From contig NZ_JBHTJN010000004.1 in NCBI RefSeq assembly GCF_042675725.1, positions 186,001 through 250,000 of the forward strand: a DNA stretch of 64,000 nt. Reading direction: 5' to 3'. This document shows, piece by piece, positions 28,688 to 38,369 of this stretch (positions are counted from its first letter, which is position 1; every line of letters starts with the position of its first letter). The position numbers and the translations under genes were made by a program. Under the pieces are notes generated by a model. That model saw only the letters and a list, made by a program, of their open reading frames with translations. It did no database searches and was not told the DNA's origin. This stretch comes from Seminibacterium arietis (GTDB lineage: Bacteria; Pseudomonadota; Gammaproteobacteria; Enterobacterales; Pasteurellaceae).

Positions 28688-29758
28688 TTATTTTGCTACA
28701 TCAATGATTATTTGTGCTACTTGCGAAGCTGCCTGTGGTGTTGACATTGCTTTTGCGTTAACTGCCATCACTAATAATTTATCACGATCTAAAGAAAGCA
28801 ATAATTCAGTTAATTTTTCAGCTGTAAAATCAGATTGTTCAATAATCTTTGCTCCACCAGCATCTGCTAAATATTTTGCATTTAAATATTGTTGACGATC
28901 TTTATGTTCAAAAGGAATAAAAATAGCAGGAACGCCTACAGCTGCTAATTCAGATACTGTCAACGCTCCTGCACGACAGACAACAATATCTGCCCAGCTA
29001 TAAGCTTTTGCCATATCATCAATAAATTCAGTGATGTTAACATCCACATTTGGAGAGTGCTGAGTATAAAGTGCGGTCACATTTTGAACTGAACCTGCTC
29101 CTACCTGATGATAAATTTCAAATTTTTCTGCTAACTGAGCCATTGCTTGTGGAATCGTAAAATTCAATATCCTAGCACCTTGACTACCACCAACAACTAA
29201 CAAACGTAGTTTTCCTGCCCGCTTTTCTAATCGCTGTTGTGGAGATAACTCTCCAAATAAATCTGCTCGTACTGGATTACCAACTACTTCCGCTTGCTCA
29301 AATGCACTAGGAAATGCTTGTAATACTGTAGTTGCAATTTTAGCTAACCAACGATTAGTTAAACCTGCTACCGCATTTTGCTCATGCAATACAATAGGGA
29401 TTCCGCTTAATTTGGCAGCAACGCCTCCTGGTCCTGATACATACCCCCCCATTCCTAGCACTACATTTGGTCGATAATGTTTAATAATTTTCTTTGCTTG
29501 AAAAATTGCTCGTAAAATCTTAAAAGGTGCAGTCAATAATGAGCTAATTCCTTTACCACGCAAGCCTGAAATTTGGATAAATTGAATAGGAATACCATGC
29601 TTAGGTACAATTTGTGCTTCCATACGGTCTTTTGTACCAAGCCAGCAAATATCCCATCCTTTTTTTTGCAATTCCTGTACCACTGCGATAGCTGGAAAAA
29701 CATGCCCTCCCGTTCCTCCAGCCATGACTAATAATCTTTTTTTATTTTCCTTTATCAC
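28688..29758 (-). CDS. murG: UDP-GlcNAc:undecaprenyl-pyrophosphoryl-MurNAc-pentapeptide transferase, GTG start
   Basis: Peripheral membrane glycosyltransferase that turns lipid I into lipid II. The conserved N-terminus is LLVMAGGTGGHVFPAIAVV; other motifs are LHEQNAVAGLTNRWLA and GGSQGARILN. No ATG fits: the nearest in-frame ATG upstream lies inside ftsW. The GTG at 29758, ten bases after the ftsW stop and preceded by AAGGAT, is the best start and gives 356 residues, close to the family length. Confidence 0.93.
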   Translation of the reverse strand: MIKENKKRLLVMAGGTGGHVFPAIAVVQELQKKGWDICWLGTKDRMEAQIVPKHGIPIQFIQISGLRGKGISSLLTAPFKILRAIFQAKKIIKHYRPNVVLGMGGYVSGPGGVAAKLSGIPIVLHEQNAVAGLTNRWLAKIATTVLQAFPSAFEQAEVVGNPVRADLFGELSPQQRLEKRAGKLRLLVVGGSQGARILNFTIPQAMAQLAEKFEIYHQVGAGSVQNVTALYTQHSPNVDVNITEFIDDMAKAYSWADIVVCRAGALTVSELAAVGVPAIFIPFEHKDRQQYLNAKYLADAGGAKIIEQSDFTAEKLTELLLSLDRDKLLVMAVNAKAMSTPQAASQVAQIIIDVAK

Positions 29759-29768
29759 AACAAAATCC

Positions 29769-30941
29769 TTAATTATCTCGTAATCTAGCTTGCCCACCAA
29801 CCATTAAACGATTTTCATGATCGATTCTTAATAAAATACTGATTGTAATCGACATGATGATTAAACTTGAACCTCCATAACTAATTAATGGAAACGTTAA
29901 TCCTTTCGTAGGTAATAATCCTAATGCCATTCCTAGGTTCACAAATCCTTGAAAGAAGATCCAAATGCTAATGCCAAAAGCGAAAAACCCTTTAAATCTC
30001 TGTTCTAACTGTAAGGATTCTCGTCCAATTTTCATTGCCCTAAAAACTAATAATGCTAACAATATAACAATGAAAACAATACCAATAAAACCAAATTCTT
30101 CACCAATTACTGCCATTACAAAATCAGTATGAGCTTCAGGTAAGTTTCCTAATTTCTGAATAGAATTGCCCAGTCCTTCACCAAAAAATTCACCTCTACC
30201 AAATGCGATTAATGAATTAGACAGCTGGAAACCAGTACCGTAAGGATCTTTAAAAGGATCGATAAACCCTGTTACACGTTTTAAACGATACGCAGATGAT
30301 ACAGCCAACCAAACAATCAATAAAATGCCCAAAATTCCTAAGGCAATAAATTGCCCAAATTTTGCACCAGCAATAAATAATAGCCCAAAAGTAATAATAA
30401 AAAGTACCACTGTACTACCTAAATCTGGTTGCAAAATTAATAACCCACCAAAAATCCCCATTACAATCATTGGCTTAAATGCACTGAGTTTCTTGCTACG
30501 TACTTCATTATAACGCCGAGTAAAATAACTTGCTAAAAAACAAGTTAAAGCTAGCTTAGCAAATTCAGCTGGCTGAAAATTAAAAATCTGTAATGGAATC
30601 CAGCGTCTTGCCCCGTTAATTTCACGTCCAATACCAGGTAAAAGTACGAGTATCAATAAAATAAATGCAGCCCAAAAGAACCACCCATAGTATTTTTCCC
30701 ACACAGATATTGGAACATTCAAGAAAAAATAACAAACAGCAATTGACATTAAAACATACACGCCATCACGTTTCGCAAAATAAAAAGGATCGTCAAATAA
30801 CCGCACACCAACAGGAATAGATGCTGAAGATACTGCAATTAACCCGATCATCAATAAAATAATAAACAACCACAATAATGCTCTATCATAAAGCAAATTT
30901 GATGGCGTTAATTCTGTTATCCTTTTATAACTAGATTTCAT
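29769..30941 (-). CDS. ftsW: FtsW septal peptidoglycan glycosyltransferase (SEDS family)
   Basis: Polytopic SEDS protein that polymerises septal peptidoglycan from lipid II together with FtsI. The product from ATG 30941 (MKSSYKRITELTPSNLLYDR) has 390 residues and about ten membrane helices. It carries hallmark motifs in the last loops: VIGEEFGFIG and KGLTFPLISYGGSSLI. A TTG four codons upstream is possible but less likely. It lies 16 bases after murD. Confidence 0.95.
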   Translation of the reverse strand: MKSSYKRITELTPSNLLYDRALLWLFIILLMIGLIAVSSASIPVGVRLFDDPFYFAKRDGVYVLMSIAVCYFFLNVPISVWEKYYGWFFWAAFILLILVLLPGIGREINGARRWIPLQIFNFQPAEFAKLALTCFLASYFTRRYNEVRSKKLSAFKPMIVMGIFGGLLILQPDLGSTVVLFIITFGLLFIAGAKFGQFIALGILGILLIVWLAVSSAYRLKRVTGFIDPFKDPYGTGFQLSNSLIAFGRGEFFGEGLGNSIQKLGNLPEAHTDFVMAVIGEEFGFIGIVFIVILLALLVFRAMKIGRESLQLEQRFKGFFAFGISIWIFFQGFVNLGMALGLLPTKGLTFPLISYGGSSLIIMSITISILLRIDHENRLMVGGQARLRDN

Positions 30942-30957
30942 TTTTTCTTTCAATTTT

Positions 30958-32268
30958 TCATTCTTTTAATTTTGCTAAACGAGTAAATTCATTACCACGG
31001 TGTTCAAAACATTTAAATTGATCAAGACTAGCACATGCTGGTGATAATAATACTACATCTCCTTCCTTTAAGTGCGGTCTAAAATGTTCAATTGCCTGTT
31101 CCATTGTATTAAAAAGCTTACTTTGAATAGACAATTTCGCTAATTCAGCACCGTCCCTACCAAAGCAATAACAATAAAAATTTGGTTTATTAATCAATGA
31201 TGCTAATTCAGAAAAATCAGCTCCTTTTCCATCGCCACCTAACAATAAATATAAATTACTTTTTACTCTCAATCCCCTTAGTGCAGCTACTGTACTACCT
31301 ACATTCGTAGCTTTAGAATCATTAATCCAGCGTACCCCATCAGCAAAATGTACTGTTTGAAAACGATGTGCTAGTCCACCAAATTGTCGAAGTGCGGTCT
31401 TAATTCCAGTTAAATTAATATTAGCAGCCTGAGCTAATGCAATTGCAGCGAGAGCATTTAAGTAATTATGACTTCCTGTAAGTTGCATTTCCTCACAAGC
31501 TAAGACTCGCTCTCCCTTTGCCATTAAATATATTTTATTATTAACAAGCTGAAGACAATAATCGGCATTTTTTTGTGCAAAACTAACTTGATTCTGCGAG
31601 CTTTGATGCTCTTCTTTAGTAAGTGGGTCGTCATCATTTACTACAGCTGTTTTTGCTTGATGATAAATTTTTAGTTTTTGCTGTTGATATTCTCTCAAGT
31701 CTTGATAACGATCCATATGATCTTCAGTAACATTTAGCACGGTTGCAGCGATTGCGTGCAAGCTGTAAGTAGTTTCTAATTGAAAACTTGATAGTTCTAG
31801 TACATAAATATCATAATTTTTTTCAAGTAAAGACAAAGCAGGAATACCTATATTCCCTCCCATACCTACTTCAAGGCCTGCATTTTTTGCCATTTCAGCG
31901 ACTAATGTAGTTACTGTACTCTTTCCATTTGAACCCGTAATTGCAATAATTGGCTTATTAGTTTCACGGCAAAATAATTCAATATCACCAACCACTTCAA
32001 TACCAGCCTCAAGTGCGGTATGAATTTCTCTTGTTTTGAGAGATACGCCTGGACTAATAACAATCAAGTCACTTTCCAGCAACCATTGTTGATTTAGCCC
32101 TCCAGTATGTAAAGGAATATCCGCTGCCAACTGATGTACACCTGATGGAGTGTCACGCGTGTCCATCACTAGCACTTTTGCTTGCTTAGACAGTAAAAAA
32201 TCTACACAAGATAACCCTGTTTTGCCTAATCCTACTACACAAATAGATTTATTTTGATAATTGTTCAT
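30958..32268 (-). CDS. murD: UDP-N-acetylmuramoylalanine--D-glutamate ligase
   Basis: Adds D-glutamate to UDP-MurNAc-L-Ala. The 436-residue protein has the Mur ligase ATP loop ITGSNGKSTVTTLVAE, the EDHMDRYQDLREY stretch and WINDSKATNVGS. The N-terminal domain begins ICVVGLGKTGLSCVDFL. Gene order mraY-murD-ftsW is standard. Confidence 0.97.
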   Translation of the reverse strand: MNNYQNKSICVVGLGKTGLSCVDFLLSKQAKVLVMDTRDTPSGVHQLAADIPLHTGGLNQQWLLESDLIVISPGVSLKTREIHTALEAGIEVVGDIELFCRETNKPIIAITGSNGKSTVTTLVAEMAKNAGLEVGMGGNIGIPALSLLEKNYDIYVLELSSFQLETTYSLHAIAATVLNVTEDHMDRYQDLREYQQQKLKIYHQAKTAVVNDDDPLTKEEHQSSQNQVSFAQKNADYCLQLVNNKIYLMAKGERVLACEEMQLTGSHNYLNALAAIALAQAANINLTGIKTALRQFGGLAHRFQTVHFADGVRWINDSKATNVGSTVAALRGLRVKSNLYLLLGGDGKGADFSELASLINKPNFYCYCFGRDGAELAKLSIQSKLFNTMEQAIEHFRPHLKEGDVVLLSPACASLDQFKCFEHRGNEFTRLAKLKE

Positions 32269-32280
32269 TTTTCACCACAC

Positions 32281-33363
32281 TTATCGCAATTTCAAAGTAA
32301 CTAAACTCAGTAATACTAGCATTAAAGAGATGATCCAAAACCGAATGATTACTCTTGGTTCTGGCCACCCTTTCAATTCAAAATGATGATGAATGGGTGC
32401 CATACGAAAAATCCGTTGTTTACGCAATTTATATGATCCTACTTGCAAAATCACGGACATTGCTTCCATTACAAATACACCACCCATAATGACTAACAGT
32501 AATTCTTGTCGAACTAAAACAGCTATAACACCTAATGCACCACCTAAAGCAAGAGAACCAACATCACCCATAAATACTTGAGCTGGATAAGTATTAAACC
32601 ATAGAAAGCCTAGCCCAGCTCCCACTATCGCAGTACAAAATACAACTAATTCAGATGTATATTTAATGTGCGGAATATACAAATATTTTGCCCATTCTAC
32701 ATTACCTGTCGCCCAAGCAATCAGAGCAAAGCCTCCAGCGACAAAAACTATTGGCATAATCGCTAGACCATCTAAGCCATCCGTTAAATTTACCGCATTG
32801 CTCGTACCAACGATTACAAAATAAGCTAACACAATATAAAATACTCCCAGCTGTGGCATGACATCTTTAAAAAATGGCACGACTAGACGTGTAGCATCTG
32901 TATTTTTTCCTATTACATACATCCAAAATACTGCAACTAATGCTATCACTGACAACCAAAAATACTTCCAGCGAGGAATTAAACCATCTGTATTTTTATG
33001 CGTAATCTTACGATAATCATCTATAAACCCAACTGTGCCGTAGCCAAATAACACAAATAAGCTAATCCAAATATATAAATTAGATAAATTTGCCCATAAC
33101 AACGTGCTTACCCCAATAGCAAATAAAATCATAATCCCACCCATAGTAGGAGTACCTTTCTTGCTTAAATGACTTTCAGGTCCATCATGACGGACTTCTT
33201 GCCCGAACTTCAGAATTTGCAGACGGCGGATTAAATGAGGCCCAATTAACAGAGATAATAAAAGAGCGGTTAATAATGCTAAAATTGCACGTACTGTAAT
33301 ATAAGATAGCACGTGAAAACCACTATAAAATTGCTGCAAATACTCAGCTAACCAAATTAACAT
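32281..33363 (-). CDS. mraY: phospho-N-acetylmuramoyl-pentapeptide transferase
   Basis: Integral membrane enzyme that moves phospho-MurNAc-pentapeptide to undecaprenyl phosphate, making lipid I. The 360-residue, roughly ten-helix protein has the catalytic aspartate motifs FIDDYRK and NLTDGLDGLA, and the histidine cluster MAPIHHHFELKGWPEPRVI. Its ATG lies within the last codons of murF (7-base overlap). Confidence 0.97.
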   Translation of the reverse strand: MLIWLAEYLQQFYSGFHVLSYITVRAILALLTALLLSLLIGPHLIRRLQILKFGQEVRHDGPESHLSKKGTPTMGGIMILFAIGVSTLLWANLSNLYIWISLFVLFGYGTVGFIDDYRKITHKNTDGLIPRWKYFWLSVIALVAVFWMYVIGKNTDATRLVVPFFKDVMPQLGVFYIVLAYFVIVGTSNAVNLTDGLDGLAIMPIVFVAGGFALIAWATGNVEWAKYLYIPHIKYTSELVVFCTAIVGAGLGFLWFNTYPAQVFMGDVGSLALGGALGVIAVLVRQELLLVIMGGVFVMEAMSVILQVGSYKLRKQRIFRMAPIHHHFELKGWPEPRVIIRFWIISLMLVLLSLVTLKLR

Positions 33364-34739
33364 ATAAAATAATCCCTCAACGTATTGATAACATCTTCTG
33401 CCTGCATACTGCGAGAGGCTTTTGCTAATAATACTACTTGTCGTTTTTGTTCTAATTTTTCTTCAATTATATCAATGACAAAATCACTTAAAGTTTGCTT
33501 ATTTTCAAAATGCTTACCGCCACAAATTTGTGAAATCACCGCACTTTGTGAACCAAAACTTACCACCAGATCTAGATTTGCTCTTTTCGCAGTTTCTCCT
33601 ACTTGCACATGACAAGACTGACTATTTTCCCCCAATTCGCCCATATCACCAACAACAAAAATTCGAAATGCTTGGTATTTTTGCAAAACTGCAATTGCAG
33701 CTTGCATCGAATTTGGATTAGCGTTGTAAGTATCATCTAATAACAATAAATTCTCACAAGGCTGAATAGGAAATAATCGTCCTTTAACTTGAGATTTCTG
33801 TTCTAATCCTGCTTTCACTTGTATCAATGTTGCTCCTGCATTCATTGCTAAAGCGGTCGCTGCTAGAGCGTTGGCAACATTATGCTCACCTAAATAAGGA
33901 AGTTGAATTTGAATTTTCCCCTGTGGAGTACACAACAAAAAATCTGCTCTTTCTGGAGTAATTTTGATATTTTCAGCATAAAAATCTGCTTTTGAACTAT
34001 GCAATGAGAAAGATTGGATTTGATGCAAACCTATTTCTTGTTGCCAAAATTTTAAATATTCACAGTCTAAATTAATCAACGCAATCCCATCATGCTTTAA
34101 GCTACGAAAAATCTCGCCTTTAGCTCTTGCGACCCCTTCAATTGAGCCAAATCCTTCTAAATGAGCAGAGGCAACATTATTAATCAATGCAACATCAGGT
34201 TCAGCTAAAGTTGTTGTATAAGCAATTTCTCCTTGATGATTAGCACCTAGCTCAACTACAGCATATTTGTGTTTAGGCGTTAGTCGCAATAAAGTTAATG
34301 GCACTCCAATATCATTGTTAAAATTACCCTTAGTAAATAAAACTTCATCTTTATCTTGTACCAAGTGCTGTAGAATTGCCGCAGTCATCTCTTTTACTGA
34401 AGTTTTTCCCGATGACCCAGTTATCACTAGTGTGCGTGGATTAATTCTTGCTTTTAACCATTTTGCAAGTTTTCCCAAAGCTAAACGAGTATCTGAAACA
34501 ATTAATTGAGGGAAATTTGCTTCTGATGGTTGTTCTACTACTATTGCAACATTACCCTGTTCTATTGCATTTTTTAAATAATGATGAGCATCAAAATTTT
34601 CTCCTTTTAAAGCAAAAAATAATCCATTTTTTACAGGATTGCGACTATCTATACTAATTTCACTAACACTAATATTTCCATCACCAATTAATTTTGCTTC
34701 TAAAACATCAGCAATAGACTTAATTTCAATTTCTATCAT
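33357..34739 (-). CDS. murF: UDP-MurNAc-tripeptide--D-alanyl-D-alanine ligase
   Basis: Attaches D-Ala-D-Ala to the UDP-MurNAc tripeptide, the last cytoplasmic precursor step. The 460-residue protein has the ATP loop ITGSSGKTSVKEM and further Mur ligase motifs such as NNVASAHLEGFGS and DTYNANPNSMQAA. It starts 5 bases after murE and overlaps mraY. Confidence 0.97.
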   Translation of the reverse strand: MIEIEIKSIADVLEAKLIGDGNISVSEISIDSRNPVKNGLFFALKGENFDAHHYLKNAIEQGNVAIVVEQPSEANFPQLIVSDTRLALGKLAKWLKARINPRTLVITGSSGKTSVKEMTAAILQHLVQDKDEVLFTKGNFNNDIGVPLTLLRLTPKHKYAVVELGANHQGEIAYTTTLAEPDVALINNVASAHLEGFGSIEGVARAKGEIFRSLKHDGIALINLDCEYLKFWQQEIGLHQIQSFSLHSSKADFYAENIKITPERADFLLCTPQGKIQIQLPYLGEHNVANALAATALAMNAGATLIQVKAGLEQKSQVKGRLFPIQPCENLLLLDDTYNANPNSMQAAIAVLQKYQAFRIFVVGDMGELGENSQSCHVQVGETAKRANLDLVVSFGSQSAVISQICGGKHFENKQTLSDFVIDIIEEKLEQKRQVVLLAKASRSMQAEDVINTLRDYFIC

Positions 34740-34743
34740 TTTC

Positions 34744-36216
34744 TTACTTTTTAAATAAATTATTAACTACTTCTTGATCAGAAAAATACTGTTTTTCCGT
34801 ACCAATAATTTGATAGTTCTCATGTCCTTTACCAGCAATCAAAATAACATCATTTTGATCCGCACTTTTAATCGCCTCTGTGATTGCCAATTTACGATCA
34901 TGGATAATTGTCACCGCACTTAGATGTGTAAAACCTTGTTGAATATCTTGCATAATTTGAGCTGGATTTTCTGTACGAGGATTATCATCAGTAACGATTA
35001 CAAAATCAGCTAGTTTTTCTGCAACTTCAGCCATTAAAGGACGCTTACCTCGATCTCGATCTCCGCCACAACCAAAAACGCAATATAACTTTCCATGACA
35101 ATGAATACGAGAGGCTTGTAAAGCTTTTTCTAAAGCATCAGGTGTATGAGCGTAATCCACTATAACAGTGGGTTGATCTGCTACATTCAGCATTTCCATT
35201 CGTCCAGAAACACCTTTAAGCTGGCTTACGGTTTCGATTAATTCATGTAAATCATGCCCTAATGCAAGTAACGTTGCCATTGCCAATAACAAATTGGAGA
35301 CATTAAATACACCTATTAATGGGCTATGTAATACACCATTTCCCCAACTAGATCGAAATACAATAATTGCACCTGTAGCATTAAAAGTCACTTTTTCTGC
35401 TTGCAACCAGCATCGATGTTGCCCCAATTGATAATCTGGATTGCAACTTACTGCTACTGCTTGAGGCAACTCCATTAACCATTGGTGTCCTATACTATCA
35501 TCACCATTGATGATTTTTATATCACACTTTAATTCGGTGAATAATCGTTTTTTCGCCGCCGTGTAATTCTTCATTGTTTTATGGTAGTCCAAGTGATCAC
35601 GAGTTAAATTAGTAAAAATTCCCACTGCAAACTGTAATGCTTCTACTCTTTGTTGTACTAAACCATGCGAAGATACTTCCATCGCAACAAAATCAGCCCC
35701 CTGTTTGACAAAATCGGCTAAATTTTGCTGAATTTCTACCGCACTTCCAGTTGTATTGGTACCTTCCTTAATTTCTCCAAATAAGCCGTTACCAATAGTT
35801 CCCATTACTGCACTTCTCTGACCGAGAAGCTGTGTCCATTGAGCAAGCAACTGAGAAACGGTAGTTTTGCCATTTGTTCCTGTAACGCCAACTAGTGTTA
35901 ATTTATGTGATGGATTATCATAGAACTGACCTGCGATCTGTGATAAATGTTTAGCTAACTCATAATAGCCTATTAGTGGTACGCCATTATCCATTTTCAC
36001 TATCAAATGTTGTTCAGCCGAATCTGTCTCAAAAAGCACCGCACTTGCTTCTTTTTGCAAAGCTTGCGTAATATAGTTTCGACCATCCGTCTGATGCCCT
36101 TTTATTGCAACGAAAAGACAGCCGACTGTCACAGAACGGCTGTCTAAGCTCATTGTTGTTAGTTTACCTATTGGGGGCAAGGAAGGCAAACCTAAAAGTG
36201 CAGCTAATTCCTGCAT
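34744..36216 (-). CDS. murE: UDP-MurNAc-L-Ala-D-Glu--meso-diaminopimelate ligase
   Basis: Adds the third amino acid of the stem peptide. The ATP loop is VTGTNGKTTVSQLLAQW. The DNPRTENP motif near residue 415 marks meso-diaminopimelate specificity, as expected for a Gram-negative cell wall. Length is 490 residues. It lies 15 bases after the ftsI stop. Confidence 0.97.
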   Translation of the reverse strand: MQELAALLGLPSLPPIGKLTTMSLDSRSVTVGCLFVAIKGHQTDGRNYITQALQKEASAVLFETDSAEQHLIVKMDNGVPLIGYYELAKHLSQIAGQFYDNPSHKLTLVGVTGTNGKTTVSQLLAQWTQLLGQRSAVMGTIGNGLFGEIKEGTNTTGSAVEIQQNLADFVKQGADFVAMEVSSHGLVQQRVEALQFAVGIFTNLTRDHLDYHKTMKNYTAAKKRLFTELKCDIKIINGDDSIGHQWLMELPQAVAVSCNPDYQLGQHRCWLQAEKVTFNATGAIIVFRSSWGNGVLHSPLIGVFNVSNLLLAMATLLALGHDLHELIETVSQLKGVSGRMEMLNVADQPTVIVDYAHTPDALEKALQASRIHCHGKLYCVFGCGGDRDRGKRPLMAEVAEKLADFVIVTDDNPRTENPAQIMQDIQQGFTHLSAVTIIHDRKLAITEAIKSADQNDVILIAGKGHENYQIIGTEKQYFSDQEVVNNLFKK

Positions 36217-36230
36217 AATTTTACCTTTTA

Positions 36231-38033
36231 TTATTTATTATCAGAGTTAATTTTTTGTTCGCTTAATCTCACTGTGCGTTTTACTGTACGTACTTGCTCC
36301 GTACTATCTTGCGGAACATTATTAGCTCGTAATGTGTATCCCATGATGCTAGAAAACACTGGGGCAGATATTGCACCGCCATAATATTTTCCTGCTTTTG
36401 GATCATTAATTAATACAATTAAGGCATAGCGTGGATTACTTATTGGAGCGATGCCTGCCGTATAAGCAATATATTTATCAACGTAACGCCCATTTTCTAA
36501 TTTTTTCGCTGTTCCAGTTTTGACTCCAACACGATAACCTTCCACCATTGCACGTTTATTCTTTATCGCCACTTTTTCCATCATATTAACGACTTCTTTA
36601 GTAATTTTTTCAGAAAAAACTCGCTTCCCTAGCACTGGCGGATCAACTTTAGTAATAGATAAAGGACGATAAATCCCAAAACTTCCTAAAGCTGCATAAG
36701 CCCTAACGATTTGTAATGGAGTAGCATTAATACCGTAACCAAATGCAACATTAGCTCGCTCTATATCAGCCCAGCGTTTGCGATTTGCGTTTAAAACTCC
36801 AGATCGCTCACCAACTAAACCAAGCTCTGTTGGTCTACCTAAACCTGCGTTTAAATAAGTTTCCATCAACATATGAGGCTGCATACGCAATGCCAAGCGA
36901 CTCACACCAAGGTTACTAGAATTTTCTAAAATTTGATCTAACGTCTGTTTATCACGAGGTGCAACATCTCTTACTTCATGCCCATTCAGTACTAAAGGAC
37001 CAGTATTGATAACTTCATTTCTACCAACAACCCCCTGTTGAAGTGCGGTCAAAATCACAAAAGGTTTTACTGTTGAACCAGGCTCAAAGGTATCTGTAAT
37101 AGCTCGATTTCTCAATAATTCTTCTTTGACCCCTATTCGTTTATTGGGATTATAAGAAGGTGCATTTGCCATTGCTAATACTTCACCTGTACGAATATCT
37201 ACTAATACAGCTGTTCCTGATTCTGCTTTATTTTCAGTCACTGCTTTTTTTATTTCACGATACACCATTGATTGTAATTTTTCATCAATACTTAGAATTA
37301 CATTCTGTGCATCATATTTTTTGATATCAGCAATATCTTCTACTACATTGCCATATTTATCTTTTCGATAAGTTCGTGAACCAGACTTTCCTATTAACAA
37401 AGAATTAAAACTTTTTTCAATTCCTTCGATACCTCGACCATCAGGATCCGTATAACCAATCAAATGAGCGGTTTCTTCTACTCTAGGATAAAAACGGCGA
37501 GCTTCTGTCTCTAATCTAATTCCTTTAATCTTTAATTGATTTATATAATCAGCAACTGTTTTTGACACTTGACGCGATAAGTACACAAATCGCGACGCTG
37601 GATCTTTTTCTACTCGTCTCAGTAAATTGTTGTAAGGTATTTTTAGTGCTTTTGCTAATGCCTTCCAACGTTCTTTATCCTGCAATGCATTTTCATCAAA
37701 AATAAATTTTGCATCAGCAATCACAGAATACATTGGGACACTCACTGATAATAGCTGTCCATTGCGATCTAAAATTGATCCTCGTACAGATAAAATTTTC
37801 TGCTTTCTCAAAGAGCGTTTATCAGCTTCATAATTAAGAGAATCTGAATTAATCACTTGAACATAAGTAGCACGGGCAATCAATGCCGTTAATCCTAAAA
37901 TAACAGCAACTACTGCAAAACGAAATCGACCTTTGAGAAAACTTGTCTCATAAATAACTTTTGGCTTGTTGGGTTTAATCGCATTTTTTGATTGATTTCT
38001 TTTCACTTTGCTTTTTTTATTATTTATCATCAT
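36231..38033 (-). CDS. ftsI: peptidoglycan transpeptidase FtsI (PBP3)
   Basis: Division-specific penicillin-binding protein that crosslinks septal peptidoglycan with FtsW. From ATG 38033, six bases after GAGGTG, it has 600 residues: a short basic tail, one membrane helix, the pedestal domain and the transpeptidase with STVK (catalytic serine), SSN and KTGT boxes. Next to the third box the residues are KTGTAK and YVDKY, where H. influenzae has arginine (517) and asparagine (526) by my recollection. A GTG three codons upstream is an alternative start. Confidence 0.96.
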   Translation of the reverse strand: MMINNKKSKVKRNQSKNAIKPNKPKVIYETSFLKGRFRFAVVAVILGLTALIARATYVQVINSDSLNYEADKRSLRKQKILSVRGSILDRNGQLLSVSVPMYSVIADAKFIFDENALQDKERWKALAKALKIPYNNLLRRVEKDPASRFVYLSRQVSKTVADYINQLKIKGIRLETEARRFYPRVEETAHLIGYTDPDGRGIEGIEKSFNSLLIGKSGSRTYRKDKYGNVVEDIADIKKYDAQNVILSIDEKLQSMVYREIKKAVTENKAESGTAVLVDIRTGEVLAMANAPSYNPNKRIGVKEELLRNRAITDTFEPGSTVKPFVILTALQQGVVGRNEVINTGPLVLNGHEVRDVAPRDKQTLDQILENSSNLGVSRLALRMQPHMLMETYLNAGLGRPTELGLVGERSGVLNANRKRWADIERANVAFGYGINATPLQIVRAYAALGSFGIYRPLSITKVDPPVLGKRVFSEKITKEVVNMMEKVAIKNKRAMVEGYRVGVKTGTAKKLENGRYVDKYIAYTAGIAPISNPRYALIVLINDPKAGKYYGGAISAPVFSSIMGYTLRANNVPQDSTEQVRTVKRTVRLSEQKINSDNK

Positions 38034-38048
38034 ATTAGACACCTCAGA

Positions 38049-38369
38049 TTACTCTAAGATTAATACTTCTTGTTCTGGAGCTATTTTTTTCATTTGTAAC
38101 TTACCTGTTGCAATCGCTTCTATTCGAGTATTATCACTTTGAGTGATTTCTTCTAGTTGTAGGTTTCGAAACTCATTTTCTAATGCTTGATATTGCAACA
38201 CCAAATCATTTTTTTCGCTCACTAATACTCGTGTACTGTTAGTCAACCAAATTGTACCAAGTGCAGTAACCACTACTGCTATCAGTAATAAAATCGGCAA
38301 TTTATTCGCTACAAATAAATCTTCTAGGATAATGTTACGCAATGGATAACGTTCTGAACCTTCTAACAT
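38049..38369 (-). CDS. ftsL: cell division protein FtsL
   Basis: Small bitopic protein that forms the FtsQLB complex. The 106-residue protein has one membrane helix at about residues 22-42 (LPILLLIAVVVTALGTIWL) followed by a periplasmic coiled-coil leucine pattern (LVLQYQALENEFRNLQLEE). Position between rsmH and ftsI, and the TAATG overlap with rsmH, confirm the identity despite low sequence conservation in this family. Confidence 0.93.
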   Translation of the reverse strand: MLEGSERYPLRNIILEDLFVANKLPILLLIAVVVTALGTIWLTNSTRVLVSEKNDLVLQYQALENEFRNLQLEEITQSDNTRIEAIATGKLQMKKIAPEQEVLILE

